64,000 nt of DNA, taken from a virus. Positions within the stretch are counted from its first letter, which is position 1; every line of letters begins with the position of its first letter. This document shows positions 21,941-30,601 of the stretch, piece by piece. The position numbers and the translations under genes are program-made. The notes beneath the pieces are model-generated. The model saw only the letters and a list, made by a program, of their open reading frames with translations. It ran no database searches and had not been told where the DNA came from. Location of the stretch: positions 1 to 64,000 of IMG/VR virus record IMGVR_UViG_3300031240_000002, one strand, 5' to 3'.

Positions 21941-24900
21941 TCAGGCCAGTAGCCCAAAGGCGCGCAACGCTGCATAGGCGCGATTGAGCATGCCCTGCTC
22001 CGTAGCCGTGTAGACCACGCCAGCAGACGCGGATCCGCCTGCCTGCTGACCGACCGGGCTCGCGCCGAAGAACCCGACCTGGAACAGGTTGCCATCCGCG
22101 AACAGGGGCGTCCCGCCGCTCCCCTGCGCGATCAGAAGCGCCCCACGGACATCGCCTCCCACCTCAAGATCGCCACCGAAGTGAACCTGCCCCCCGGCCG
22201 CATAGACTGCGTACTCGCCACCACCCATGACGGCCGTGGCGGGCGCACCGTCGATATAGAGACTGGTGACAACGCTCGCGCTGTCCCCAAGGGACCCGCC
22301 CGTGTACGTCAACGAACGGATGCGCGCCGTCGAATAGATCGCCGGCGTTCTGGGCAGCTTGCCGTTGATGCTGGTGTCCGCCGGGATGATGTCAAACAGT
22401 GTGCTATCGCCGGTTCCGGTCGGCCCGAGAGTTCCGCCGCCGAGGTTGAACTGCACGCGATCCCTATCCGGAGCGGTGGTGATCCCGACGACAAGGCTCG
22501 TGTTGGTGAAGACCGTCGCGCCGTTGATGCCGATGGCGTTGCCGCCGGCCATGACGTGAGCCACCTGGTTGAAGGTGAACGTAGAATCACCCGTCGGGTT
22601 GGCGGATGTCCCCGCGCTCGTGAGGACCTGCCCGGAGAGGGGCCAGGTGATGACGCCCTGATAGGTCGCCGCGTTCACCGAGACCACGCGGCCCTGGGCG
22701 TCGAGGACGATCCCAGAAATGCCGGCGCCGCCCTGCAGGCCCGCGCCGGGGCCGACGTTCGGAAGACCGACGTTCGTGCGGGCGTGGGCGACGTCGTCGG
22801 CCGCTACGACCGTCCCGTCGAAGTTGAGGATCGCCCGCTGGGTCAGCGCCGAGCCGGCCTCTTCGACGGTCTGGTAGAACGCGCTAGTCAGATAGGCGAC
22901 GTTGCTGCCGCCGGTGACGAGCCCATCGCCGGTGATCGTCACGTTGTTGAAGGTGCCCGGCGAGGCCCCCGTTCCGATCAGATAGGTCGCGGTGCCGACT
23001 GCTGTCACACGCCCCTTCGCGTCGAGGGTGACTCCGCTGACACCCGCGCCGCCGTGCAGCCCAGCGCCAGCACCGGCGTTGGCCAGCGTGATGTCGGTCC
23101 GGGTGGCGCCTCCATTGTCGACGACGCCGAAGTCGACCGAGAAGCTGGCAATCGCGCGCGCCGTAACCGGGGTGCCATTCGCCTCGAGCGTCGTGTAGCC
23201 ACCGGCGCCGAAGCTGCCGGTCGTAGCGCCGGTGACGCGGCCCTGCGCGTCGAGAGTGATGCTCGCGATCCCCGCCCCGCCGATCGTCCCCGCCCCGGGC
23301 CCGGTCGCGGGCAGGCCCACATTGGTCCGCGCCGGCGATGCGCTGTCGGTCGCGACGACGGTCCCGTCGAAGTTCAAGATGGATCGCTGGGCGAGCGGCG
23401 TGCCAGCCTCCTCGACGGTCTGATAGAAAGCCCCGGTCAGAGCAGCATCGAAATTGGTCCACGCCCCACCGTTCTGGCTGTACTGAAGGTGTCCGCCCGC
23501 CGACCGGATGCCTGCCGTTCCAGATGCCGAAACTGCCGCGGTCGAGTTTCCCCAAAGCGTTGAGCCATCCCCGGGGAGGTACATCGCCCTAAACTGCGCG
23601 CCCCCGTTCCAGCCGACGAAGATGATCGGTCGCCCCGTTGGGCTACTCCCGTAGTTCTGGAAGTTGTCGAGCACGAGTGCATTCGTGCTGCCCAGCGCAC
23701 CGCTGTAAGCCTCAGACGTGTAGTAGATTCCGGCTGCGGTACCGGTGAATACGTTCGACGCGGGGGAGAAAAAAGCCATTCCTGTGTCGGTCGTGTTCCT
23801 CCCGCTGTCGACGTTCACGAACGACAGGGTGCCAGGCCAGGTCGAGCTGCCGCCGATCTGTGTGTTGTAGGTCCCTGCCGTGATGCCACCGGCGGTTCCC
23901 GTGAACGGACCCGCGTAGAAGGTCTGCACGCTGCCGGCAGAGACGGTCGAGAGCTTGCTGTTATTGGCAACGACCCCGCCGGACATGCCGACGACGTTCA
24001 TCGACTGGACGGCGGCTGGAGTCTTCGGGAAGGAGATCCTACCGTTGCTGAACGCATACATAGAGACTTCGTTGTTCGCCACCGGGTCAGAACTGAGGCC
24101 AGTCGGATTGGCGGCGATGTACCAGGCGCTCCCGGCGTGTCCCGTGCTGGGTGTGTTATCGACGTAAAACCCGGTGGCGGCCGTGTTCAGGTAGCTGGTC
24201 CCGTCGAAGGCGAGCGCGTCATCACGAAGGAGATAATCCGACAATGCGACGCTCGTCGGACTCGCAAAGGTTCCTCTAGCCTTGATGCTGACGCGCCTCG
24301 CTGGCGTGCTCGACGTCGAGTAGGACGCGACGGCCAGCCCGCGGTCAGAGGCGCCAGCCTCGTCGACGAGGTGGACCTGATAGAGCGGGAGGCCGGAGGA
24401 GACCCGCGACCCGAAGCGAACGTTGGTCGGGTCATAGCCCAGCGCATTCACCGCCTCCGCCAGGACACCACTACCGTTGAGGAACGGCACCGTGTTGGCG
24501 ATCCCCGTTACCGACGATCCCGGGATCGCGAGTACGCCGAGAGCTCCCCCGGAGACGTGTAACGTGCCGTCGAACGACAGCCCCAGGTCGGTGCGCGCCG
24601 CCCCGCTGTTGTCCACTGCCGTCAGCGGTGCCACAGCGTTCAGCGTTGGCCTCTGAGTCAATGGCACGCCCGCAGCGTCGACCGTTTGATAGAAGACCGT
24701 GGTCGTCGCTGTGGCGGAATGCACAGTCCCGTCATCATCGATCGCCGTCAGGAACTGTCCGCCAACGGCCGCGAACGTTTTCACCCCGTGCGTGATCGCC
24801 CCGGCGTTGTTCTTGAAGGCGATGTTCTTCGAGGCGGCATCCGCATAGAGGGCACCGAACCCGAGCGCGGGCAACGCGGGAGCGACGCTGTCGGCGAACA

Positions 24901-26593
24901 GGACGGAGCCCGCCGCCGTCGTCTGATCCGGAATGTTGGTCAGGATGAAGGTCGCCGCGCCGGGTCCAGTCGCCGTCCCGTCCCCGACCAGCGAGGTGAT
25001 ACCGCCGCTGGTGAACGTCCCGGTCGAGGCGCCCGTAACTCGACCTTGCGCATCTAAGGTGATGCTGGTGATTCCGAAACCGCCGATCGTCCCCGCTCCG
25101 GGACCGACAGCCGGAAGACCGACGTTGGTGCGGGCGGGGCTGGCGCTGTCACTGGCTACGACCGTCCCGTCGAAGTTGAGGATCGTGCGCTGGGTCAGCG
25201 CCGAGCCGGCCTCTTCGACGGTCTGATAAAAGATCGTCGGCGCTCCGGTCAGCGAGGAGTATGGGACCGCGCTCCACGCCAGCGCACCGCCGGTGCGCCC
25301 GAGGAACTGCCCGTCCGCGCCCGCGACGATGTCCTGAGCGTTCGCCGTGCTGCCAGTCGGATTACCGACGACAGAGAGCGCCACGCTCTGCCGGAAGAGA
25401 GCAGTGGTGATCCCGTTCGCGGCGATCGAGACGTCGGTCCGGGTCGCCCCGGAATTGTCGACGGGCGTCAGCGGTCCCACGAAGTTGAGGATCGTGCGCT
25501 GGGTGAGCGGGGTGCCGGCGGCGTCGATCGTGGCATAGGCCGATGCCGCGGAGGTTCCGAACGGTTGGTAGGCGCCCCCGTTCTCGGAGAACTCGGCGTG
25601 CCCTGTGCTCTCGTTGTAGCGGAATCGCGCAGTGCCGGAAGCGCTGATCGGCGAGGTGCTCGCCGCGCCGAGGGCCAGCACCGGGTGCGTCGCCGGCGGC
25701 GTCCCGATCCCCACCCCTAGGTCTGCCTGTAGCCCACCCGTCGACTTGAAGATCCCGAGGATCGTCGCCCCGTTCAGGAGCTGGAGATCGTCCGCCACGT
25801 TCATGGCGTCGAGCGTGGCGCCACCAGTTCGGTCGAGGCGAAGCGCTGGCGCGGCGCCCTTCGCGTGGAGGCTCTGCAGGGGGGCGGCGATCCCGATTCC
25901 GACGCGGCCGGTGGCGCGGTCGACCACCACCGGGCCGCCCGCCGCCGTATTGATCCGGAGCGCGCTTGCGCCGGTGAAGTTGCTCTGGCTGCCGTCGACG
26001 ATGATCCCGCCGCCGAGCGAGTCGTGGAGGACCATCGTCTGGTCACTGCTGTCCGCCCCGTGGCTGTAGGCTCCCGCCAGGGTCGTGAAGCCTCCCGCGC
26101 CGCCGGTGACGGTCTCCCGCAGGAGTTCAAGCCAGCGGTTCAGTTCGGTGGCCCAGCCTTGCAGGATCGTCGGGACGCTGGTGTCCTCCAGCGTCTCGAA
26201 CCCGCCGAGCTTTCGCAGGGTGCGGACGGTGGAGCCGGGGCCGGGGATGGTCAGGCCGCTCAAGCGGCAGAGGATCGCGGTGATGCGGATCTGGCCCGGG
26301 GTCCCAGGGTTGAGCGTCGCCTGGACGTCGTAGGTCCCGTCGAGCCGGAAGTCCCCCGAGTCGCTGTCGACGTTGAAGGCCGTCGAGTTGGCGGTCGCCA
26401 GCAGGATCGGCTCGGGCCCGGCGCCGCCCGCCGCGCTACCCTCAGGACGCCCGATCAGCTCCCACTTGACCGAGGTGATCCCGACGTAGTTCGAGAGCGA
26501 CAGCCCGACGAGATCGCCCGCGACCAGGTCGTCTCGGTATCCGCTTACCGACCCGCTTCCATTGCGGGTCGACAGAATCGTCGGCTGGGGCAC
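21941..26593 (-). CDS. long tail fibre protein with repeats
   Basis: 1550 residues. An N-terminal region (~1-180) probably attaches to the baseplate. Next come VGIGIAAPLQSLHAKG-type segments often seen in phage fibres. Then at least six imperfect units follow, built on FYQTVEEAG-LTQR-ILNFDG, a TNVGLP turn and ITLDAQGRVTGA. The C-terminus (STLSPVGQQAGGSASAGVV-like, ending in a helix) is probably the distal part. The GTG start at 26593 has a TATCAT box 6 nt upstream. It is the largest gene in the window. Confidence 0.85.
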   Translation of the reverse strand: MPQPTILSTRNGSGSVSGYRDDLVAGDLVGLSLSNYVGITSVKWELIGRPEGSAAGGAGPEPILLATANSTAFNVDSDSGDFRLDGTYDVQATLNPGTPGQIRITAILCRLSGLTIPGPGSTVRTLRKLGGFETLEDTSVPTILQGWATELNRWLELLRETVTGGAGGFTTLAGAYSHGADSSDQTMVLHDSLGGGIIVDGSQSNFTGASALRINTAAGGPVVVDRATGRVGIGIAAPLQSLHAKGAAPALRLDRTGGATLDAMNVADDLQLLNGATILGIFKSTGGLQADLGVGIGTPPATHPVLALGAASTSPISASGTARFRYNESTGHAEFSENGGAYQPFGTSAASAYATIDAAGTPLTQRTILNFVGPLTPVDNSGATRTDVSIAANGITTALFRQSVALSVVGNPTGSTANAQDIVAGADGQFLGRTGGALAWSAVPYSSLTGAPTIFYQTVEEAGSALTQRTILNFDGTVVASDSASPARTNVGLPAVGPGAGTIGGFGITSITLDAQGRVTGASTGTFTSGGITSLVGDGTATGPGAATFILTNIPDQTTAAGSVLFADSVAPALPALGFGALYADAASKNIAFKNNAGAITHGVKTFAAVGGQFLTAIDDDGTVHSATATTTVFYQTVDAAGVPLTQRPTLNAVAPLTAVDNSGAARTDLGLSFDGTLHVSGGALGVLAIPGSSVTGIANTVPFLNGSGVLAEAVNALGYDPTNVRFGSRVSSGLPLYQVHLVDEAGASDRGLAVASYSTSSTPARRVSIKARGTFASPTSVALSDYLLRDDALAFDGTSYLNTAATGFYVDNTPSTGHAGSAWYIAANPTGLSSDPVANNEVSMYAFSNGRISFPKTPAAVQSMNVVGMSGGVVANNSKLSTVSAGSVQTFYAGPFTGTAGGITAGTYNTQIGGSSTWPGTLSFVNVDSGRNTTDTGMAFFSPASNVFTGTAAGIYYTSEAYSGALGSTNALVLDNFQNYGSSPTGRPIIFVGWNGGAQFRAMYLPGDGSTLWGNSTAAVSASGTAGIRSAGGHLQYSQNGGAWTNFDAALTGAFYQTVEEAGTPLAQRSILNFDGTVVATDSASPARTNVGLPATGPGAGTIGGAGIASITLDAQGRVTGATTGSFGAGGYTTLEANGTPVTARAIASFSVDFGVVDNGGATRTDITLANAGAGAGLHGGAGVSGVTLDAKGRVTAVGTATYLIGTGASPGTFNNVTITGDGLVTGGSNVAYLTSAFYQTVEEAGSALTQRAILNFDGTVVAADDVAHARTNVGLPNVGPGAGLQGGAGISGIVLDAQGRVVSVNAATYQGVITWPLSGQVLTSAGTSANPTGDSTFTFNQVAHVMAGGNAIGINGATVFTNTSLVVGITTAPDRDRVQFNLGGGTLGPTGTGDSTLFDIIPADTSINGKLPRTPAIYSTARIRSLTYTGGSLGDSASVVTSLYIDGAPATAVMGGGEYAVYAAGGQVHFGGDLEVGGDVRGALLIAQGSGGTPLFADGNLFQVGFFGASPVGQQAGGSASAGVVYTATEQGMLNRAYAALRAFGLLA

Positions 26594-26599
26594 GCGCCC

Positions 26600-26605
26600 A
26601 TGATA
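26600..26605 (-). promoter_or_regulatory. TANNNT start-proximal box (TATCAT)
   Basis: TATCAT, close to the sigma-70 -10 consensus, ends 6 nt before the GTG at 26593. Confidence 0.45.
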
Positions 26606-26639
26606 GAGGGGCGGACCGTGGGTGGACTAGAGGGCGGGC

Positions 26640-28097
26640 CTACCGGAGGCGCTTCACGCCGTGGTCGAAGCCGAGGAACGCCAGGACAAGAGTTCCCGCC
26701 CCCGCAGCCGCAGCCCAGAATGTCGGCAGCAGCGCATTGAACGGCAGCACGCCTCGCCCGGGTACCTGGCCTGCGGTGGCAGTCAGGAGAGGAGGGAATC
26801 CCGTAGCACTGAACCCAGGAGAAGCCGCGGTCCCATCGCCCTGGTCTGGATAGGCATCACTCGTTCCGGTGCCGGTGCCAGCGAGAAACGAGCACGCCGC
26901 TCGGCTTGAGATCGCCGGCACCACGGGGGGCGAATTCACTTCGAGCTTAGCGGTCGCTGCACCACCGTAGACGTGCTGAACATTGTTCAGGTTGGCGAGG
27001 AAGCTCACGCCATCGTGGTACGTGTACGAATCGTCCATGAAGCAGGCCGCCCGCCGTGTGGTGTTCGCGATGACGCTGCCGAGTCCGATGTAGACGCAGG
27101 CGGCAGTTGGGGCGCTGCCGCGCGGCGTGGTGATCGCCGCGGTCGGTCTCCCCGTCGACAGGGTCGGCGGCGTCGTGCTCTCGACGATGACCACGGGCGC
27201 GTGGAGCGTCGTGCCCATCTGCGGCGCGTGGCGGCCGCCGACCGCGTAGAGGTAGTAGGGCTTGTTCCATGTCGCGCTCGCGGGCGAGCCGAACGGATTG
27301 GCCGCGCCGTCCTGGAAGATCTCCAGCGAGACCCCGAGTGTCTCGATCAGTTCGCCGTCGATGATCACCCGGCAGTCGTCCAGGGCGCCGAACGAGATCG
27401 TCGATGCCGTGGTCGTCGGGTCGGCGGTCAGGTCCCACTGCGGTTTGAACCCGGAGACGATCCCGCTGAAGTTCGACCAGGGAAACGGCGCGCGCCGGAA
27501 CATCCGCGGCACCGCGGAGAATCCCGTCGCATCGCTGGCGCCGGTCGGGACAAAGACCTCGAACAGCGCGAATGCCCCAGATGGAACCGCAGGCGGGACA
27601 GGCGAGGAGCCAGGCGTCCCTGCGACGACGGCGAGCGTCGCCTGTGGGTTTGTCGTCTTGAAGACGTTCTGCGGCGTCGTCGTGCGCGCGACCGGGTCCA
27701 CCAGGATCGTCCGGCTCTGGCTGTCCGCGTCGACCGCCGCCGGCGTCGCCACCACCAGGTCGATCCGCGGATTCCCCGACGGAGCGCCGAAGGTCAGCAC
27801 CGTCTGCGCCCAGCGCGCGATCTCGTAGGCGCTGTCGTCCGCGGTGAGGCTGCTGTCGCCGGGGTTCCAGCAGAGCGCCTGCGCGGCCGCCAGGGTCATG
27901 TTGAAGGTGGCCACGACGCCCACCAGCGAGCACGGTCCGCTCAGACCCGTGATCGGTATGCCACCCACGTCTGAGCTGGCGTCGGCCAGGAGGTTCTGCA
28001 GATCGCGGCTCGCGAGCGACTGCAACCGATTGACGTCCGACGTGATGAATTCTTCGCGCGCGTTGAATTTCTCTCGGGACGTTCCGATGCCGCTCAT
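26640..28097 (-). CDS. tail fibre or baseplate-associated structural protein
   Basis: 485 residues. An N-terminal helix (KFNAREEFITSDVNRLQSLA) is like those of phage fibre-base proteins. A long beta-rich body follows (VDPVARTTTPQNVFKTTNP; DDCRVIIDGELIETLGVSLE), and the C-terminus is hydrophobic (FWAAAAGAGTLVLAFLGF). Position between the long fibre and the J-type baseplate proteins supports a fibre-attachment role. A TAGCAT box ends 6 nt before the ATG. Confidence 0.65.
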   Translation of the reverse strand: MSGIGTSREKFNAREEFITSDVNRLQSLASRDLQNLLADASSDVGGIPITGLSGPCSLVGVVATFNMTLAAAQALCWNPGDSSLTADDSAYEIARWAQTVLTFGAPSGNPRIDLVVATPAAVDADSQSRTILVDPVARTTTPQNVFKTTNPQATLAVVAGTPGSSPVPPAVPSGAFALFEVFVPTGASDATGFSAVPRMFRRAPFPWSNFSGIVSGFKPQWDLTADPTTTASTISFGALDDCRVIIDGELIETLGVSLEIFQDGAANPFGSPASATWNKPYYLYAVGGRHAPQMGTTLHAPVVIVESTTPPTLSTGRPTAAITTPRGSAPTAACVYIGLGSVIANTTRRAACFMDDSYTYHDGVSFLANLNNVQHVYGGAATAKLEVNSPPVVPAISSRAACSFLAGTGTGTSDAYPDQGDGTAASPGFSATGFPPLLTATAGQVPGRGVLPFNALLPTFWAAAAGAGTLVLAFLGFDHGVKRLR

Positions 28098-28103
28098 GCG
28101 GCG

Positions 28104-28109
28104 ATGCTA
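28104..28109 (-). promoter_or_regulatory. TANNNT start-proximal box (TAGCAT)
   Basis: TAGCAT ends 6 nt before the ATG at 28097. The wider string GATGCTACACG differs at two bases from the plus-strand form GATACTACGCG. Confidence 0.5.
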
Positions 28110-28130
28110 CACGGGGACCAGAGCGAGCGT

Positions 28131-28646
28131 CTATCCGCCGTCTGCCGGGATGCAGATTTCGAACACCGCGACGTAGGTCTTTCCGATTGGGCATGTACCG
28201 CCATCGCCGGCCAGAACGGTGCCCCCTGGACAACTCGCCAGCGGCACGCTGGCCGGACATGGCTGGGCATTGGGATCGCAATAGCGGACGCCTGGTACCG
28301 AGACACAGGCGTCGGTGCCAGCGTCGAGACGACCGTCCGCGCCCGCTGCCTGGCCTCCGCCGTCCTGGCCGCCCGTAGCGCCCCCTGTGGCTTCCAGCCC
28401 GCCTGCCTGCCCGCCGGGGGCACCAGCGAGCCCGCCAGCGCCACCGAGACTCGCCTGCAGCTGGGCGGCATCAGGAGTGACCGACCCACACCCAGACACC
28501 GCGACGCCCACGCCGAGCGCCAGCCCGAACATGATCGCCACGACGATCCACAGGCTGACCTGAGGATTCGCATGGGCCGCCCGCGACAACGGGACGGGCA
28601 GGCGCCGGCAGAGGAAGCAGTCCGGGTCCGAGCAGGTCATCATCAT
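28131..28646 (-). CDS. lipoprotein with Gly/Ala-rich spacer
   Basis: 171 residues. A basic N-terminus containing a CSDPDCFLC cluster is followed by a long hydrophobic segment (VSLWIVVAIMFGLALGVGVAV) and SGCGS as a possible lipobox. Next come a GGAGG/GGATGG spacer (~70-105) and a Cys-containing C-terminal domain (CVSVPGVRYCDPNAQPCPAS). Gly-rich spacers after a lipobox are a habit of Myxococcota lipoproteins. The ATG has an exact CGCGTAGTATC box upstream. It probably decorates the host surface during infection. Confidence 0.65.
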   Translation of the reverse strand: MMMTCSDPDCFLCRRLPVPLSRAAHANPQVSLWIVVAIMFGLALGVGVAVSGCGSVTPDAAQLQASLGGAGGLAGAPGGQAGGLEATGGATGGQDGGGQAAGADGRLDAGTDACVSVPGVRYCDPNAQPCPASVPLASCPGGTVLAGDGGTCPIGKTYVAVFEICIPADGG

Positions 28647-28652
28647 GGTCGA

Positions 28653-28663
28653 GATACTACGCG
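28653..28663 (-). promoter_or_regulatory. CGCGTAGTATC leaderless promoter-like box
   Basis: Exact 11-mer. TAGTAT ends 7 nt before the first ATG at 28646 (ATG codons also at 28643 and 28640). Confidence 0.7.
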
Positions 28664-28665
28664 AC

Positions 28666-30417
28666 TCAGGTCGCCAAGACGGACCGCACCCAAAACCAGG
28701 CGACCAGGTTGCCGACCGCGAAACCGTCCGACTGCACCCACCCGTGGATCCCGGTGACGCGCTGGGTGGGGATCGTGGCCCGCTGGGTATCCTGGCGGCG
28801 ATAAACGGGCGTCGTCAGGTGGGTCCCGTCCTCGAGGTCGTAGACCAGGAAGTGGGAGACGTGGGGGGATAGGGTCAGGGACGAGCAGTCGTGACCGGCG
28901 AACGCCTCGGAGACCCACCAGATCTGGCCGGAGGCGGGCGCGAGGTCGAAGACCTTGGTCGGGGAAGCTCCGCTCGACTGGCCCTCCCCGAGCTCCAACG
29001 TGAGGCCGTAGAGGGCGATGTCGAACTGGACCCCGCCCGCCTTCTTGTTGGAGACGTCCTGGTAGAGCGCGAGCAGCGCGGACGTGACCCCGGGCGGGAG
29101 GCTCGGCGCGCCCTCCGGGAACCCGAGCACCGGGTCGTCACCGAAGCCACCGTCGTCGAAGAAGAACTCGTAGCCCTGCGGGTCCCTGACCAGGTCCTGA
29201 AGTTGGACCTCGAAGTAGGCCGTGGCCATCCGGCGGTCGACCCCGAAGAGGCCGCTCTCCGGATCGTCGAAGAAGCCGAGGAGCTGGTCGTCCCCGAACA
29301 TCGCCCCGAAGCTCCCAAGGCCATAGCTGGCCTTGAGCGCGGGGGTGGCGCCGTCGTCGAACGGCTCGAGGACCAGCACGGGCGGCAGGCCGAGCTGCTG
29401 GGCCATCTGCTGGGCGCTCTGCGCCACGGCGATGGGGGAGACCGCGTCCGGCATGTTCCGGATCCGCTGGCGGTAGGATCCCTCCGTCTCCCCCGCCTGG
29501 CGGAGCTGGCCGCGCTCGGAGCCCCAGACCGATAGATAGTCGGCCGCCGCCCCCTGGATTGGGTCGGACGGGCCAATCGTCGTGAAGACCGTGGCGAAAA
29601 GCCCCACATGCGCGAAGGCGAGCGGCGTGGTCCCGAGGACGTACGGGGCGGTGGTGGTGAGCTGCCAGAGCTGGCCTCCGTGGGTCGTCCCCTGCGCGAC
29701 CGGGACGAGCATCCCGGCCAGGACAGCCGAGGACACCAGGAAGTCCTCCGGGCGCGCCCAGGCGCCGCTGGCGGCGACCCAGAGGCCGTTCTGCGCCTGG
29801 GCGGTCTGACCGGTCAGGAGCACCCGGTCGTTGGCGCCCAGCGCCACCCCGTCGATCGTGGGCAGGCCCGTGAGCGCCTGGTTGGTGGTCGCCAGGACGC
29901 GCGCTGCGGCGAAGATGAGGGCCGCAGGCGCGAACAGGACGCCACCCGCCCCGTCGTTCACCACCAGCGATGCCGGGTCGACCATGAATCCGGGGTCGTC
30001 CTCGCTGTTGACCAGCTCCGTCTTGCGCAGCGTGGCGACCGGGACCGACAGACTGGTGACGCCGGACCCCACCGCCACCGCGACCGTGGCGATCGCCTGG
30101 ACGCCGCGCGCGTCGATGAAGCCGTACCCGAGCGGTAGGATCCCGCTGGTACCGCCAGCGGCGCGGGAGACGGTGACGGTCGAGCTCCCCACCTGGCCCC
30201 CCGAGGCCGTCGAGATCATCCCCTGGGCGCCGTTGTGGTCGACCCCCACGCCGAGGCGCGCGAAGACCTGGATCATCGCCCCCAGGACGGTGGCGCTGTC
30301 CATGTCGTCGAGGATCGGCTGCAGCCACCCGAACTCGTCGGTGGTCCGCCGCAGCATCGCGAGGAGGCTGTCGAAGGTCTCCACGGGGTCAGCCCCTTGG
30401 TCGGTGCGGGCGGGCAC
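28666..30417 (-). CDS. baseplate/tail protein with fibre-like insert
   Basis: 583 residues. The N-terminal ~160 residues (LLAMLRRTTDEFGWLQPIL; VTVSRAAGGTSGILPLGYGF) look like a baseplate J-type assembly domain. Residues ~190-250 hold GLPTIDGVALGANDRVLLTG and QNGLWVAASGAWARPEDF, a module also seen in tail fibres. A YRQRIRNMPDAVSP segment of the J family and a beta-rich C-terminus follow. It probably links baseplate and fibres. The start is GTG at 30417 or GTG at 30384. The latter falls 4 nt after the upstream stop. Confidence 0.7.
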   Translation of the reverse strand: MPARTDQGADPVETFDSLLAMLRRTTDEFGWLQPILDDMDSATVLGAMIQVFARLGVGVDHNGAQGMISTASGGQVGSSTVTVSRAAGGTSGILPLGYGFIDARGVQAIATVAVAVGSGVTSLSVPVATLRKTELVNSEDDPGFMVDPASLVVNDGAGGVLFAPAALIFAAARVLATTNQALTGLPTIDGVALGANDRVLLTGQTAQAQNGLWVAASGAWARPEDFLVSSAVLAGMLVPVAQGTTHGGQLWQLTTTAPYVLGTTPLAFAHVGLFATVFTTIGPSDPIQGAAADYLSVWGSERGQLRQAGETEGSYRQRIRNMPDAVSPIAVAQSAQQMAQQLGLPPVLVLEPFDDGATPALKASYGLGSFGAMFGDDQLLGFFDDPESGLFGVDRRMATAYFEVQLQDLVRDPQGYEFFFDDGGFGDDPVLGFPEGAPSLPPGVTSALLALYQDVSNKKAGGVQFDIALYGLTLELGEGQSSGASPTKVFDLAPASGQIWWVSEAFAGHDCSSLTLSPHVSHFLVYDLEDGTHLTTPVYRRQDTQRATIPTQRVTGIHGWVQSDGFAVGNLVAWFWVRSVLAT

Positions 30418-30601
30418 CGCGGAATGCGGCCGGACGACCGCGCAACCAGAAGACCGGCCGGGCTCCGGTGCGATCGTTCAGCATGATCCCGTAGGCAGTC
30501 GGCCTGCCTTCCCGGCTCTCAAGCCAGCCGAGCGCCTCCAAGATCTCGTCCGGGCATTCCACGGAAGAATCGGAGTAGTCGACCGGGCGAGGATCGCTCA
30601 C
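30389..30601 (-). CDS. small hypothetical protein
   Basis: 70 residues. It has an acidic N-terminus with CPDEILEALGWLESREGRPT, a strand TAYGIMLNDRTGARPVFWL and a basic tail. The GTG start overlaps the baseplate J stop as GTGA, and its own stop lies 4 nt before a GTG of the next gene. It is probably an assembly or regulatory factor of the baseplate operon. Confidence 0.55.
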   Translation of the reverse strand: MSDPRPVDYSDSSVECPDEILEALGWLESREGRPTAYGIMLNDRTGARPVFWLRGRPAAFRGARPHRPRG

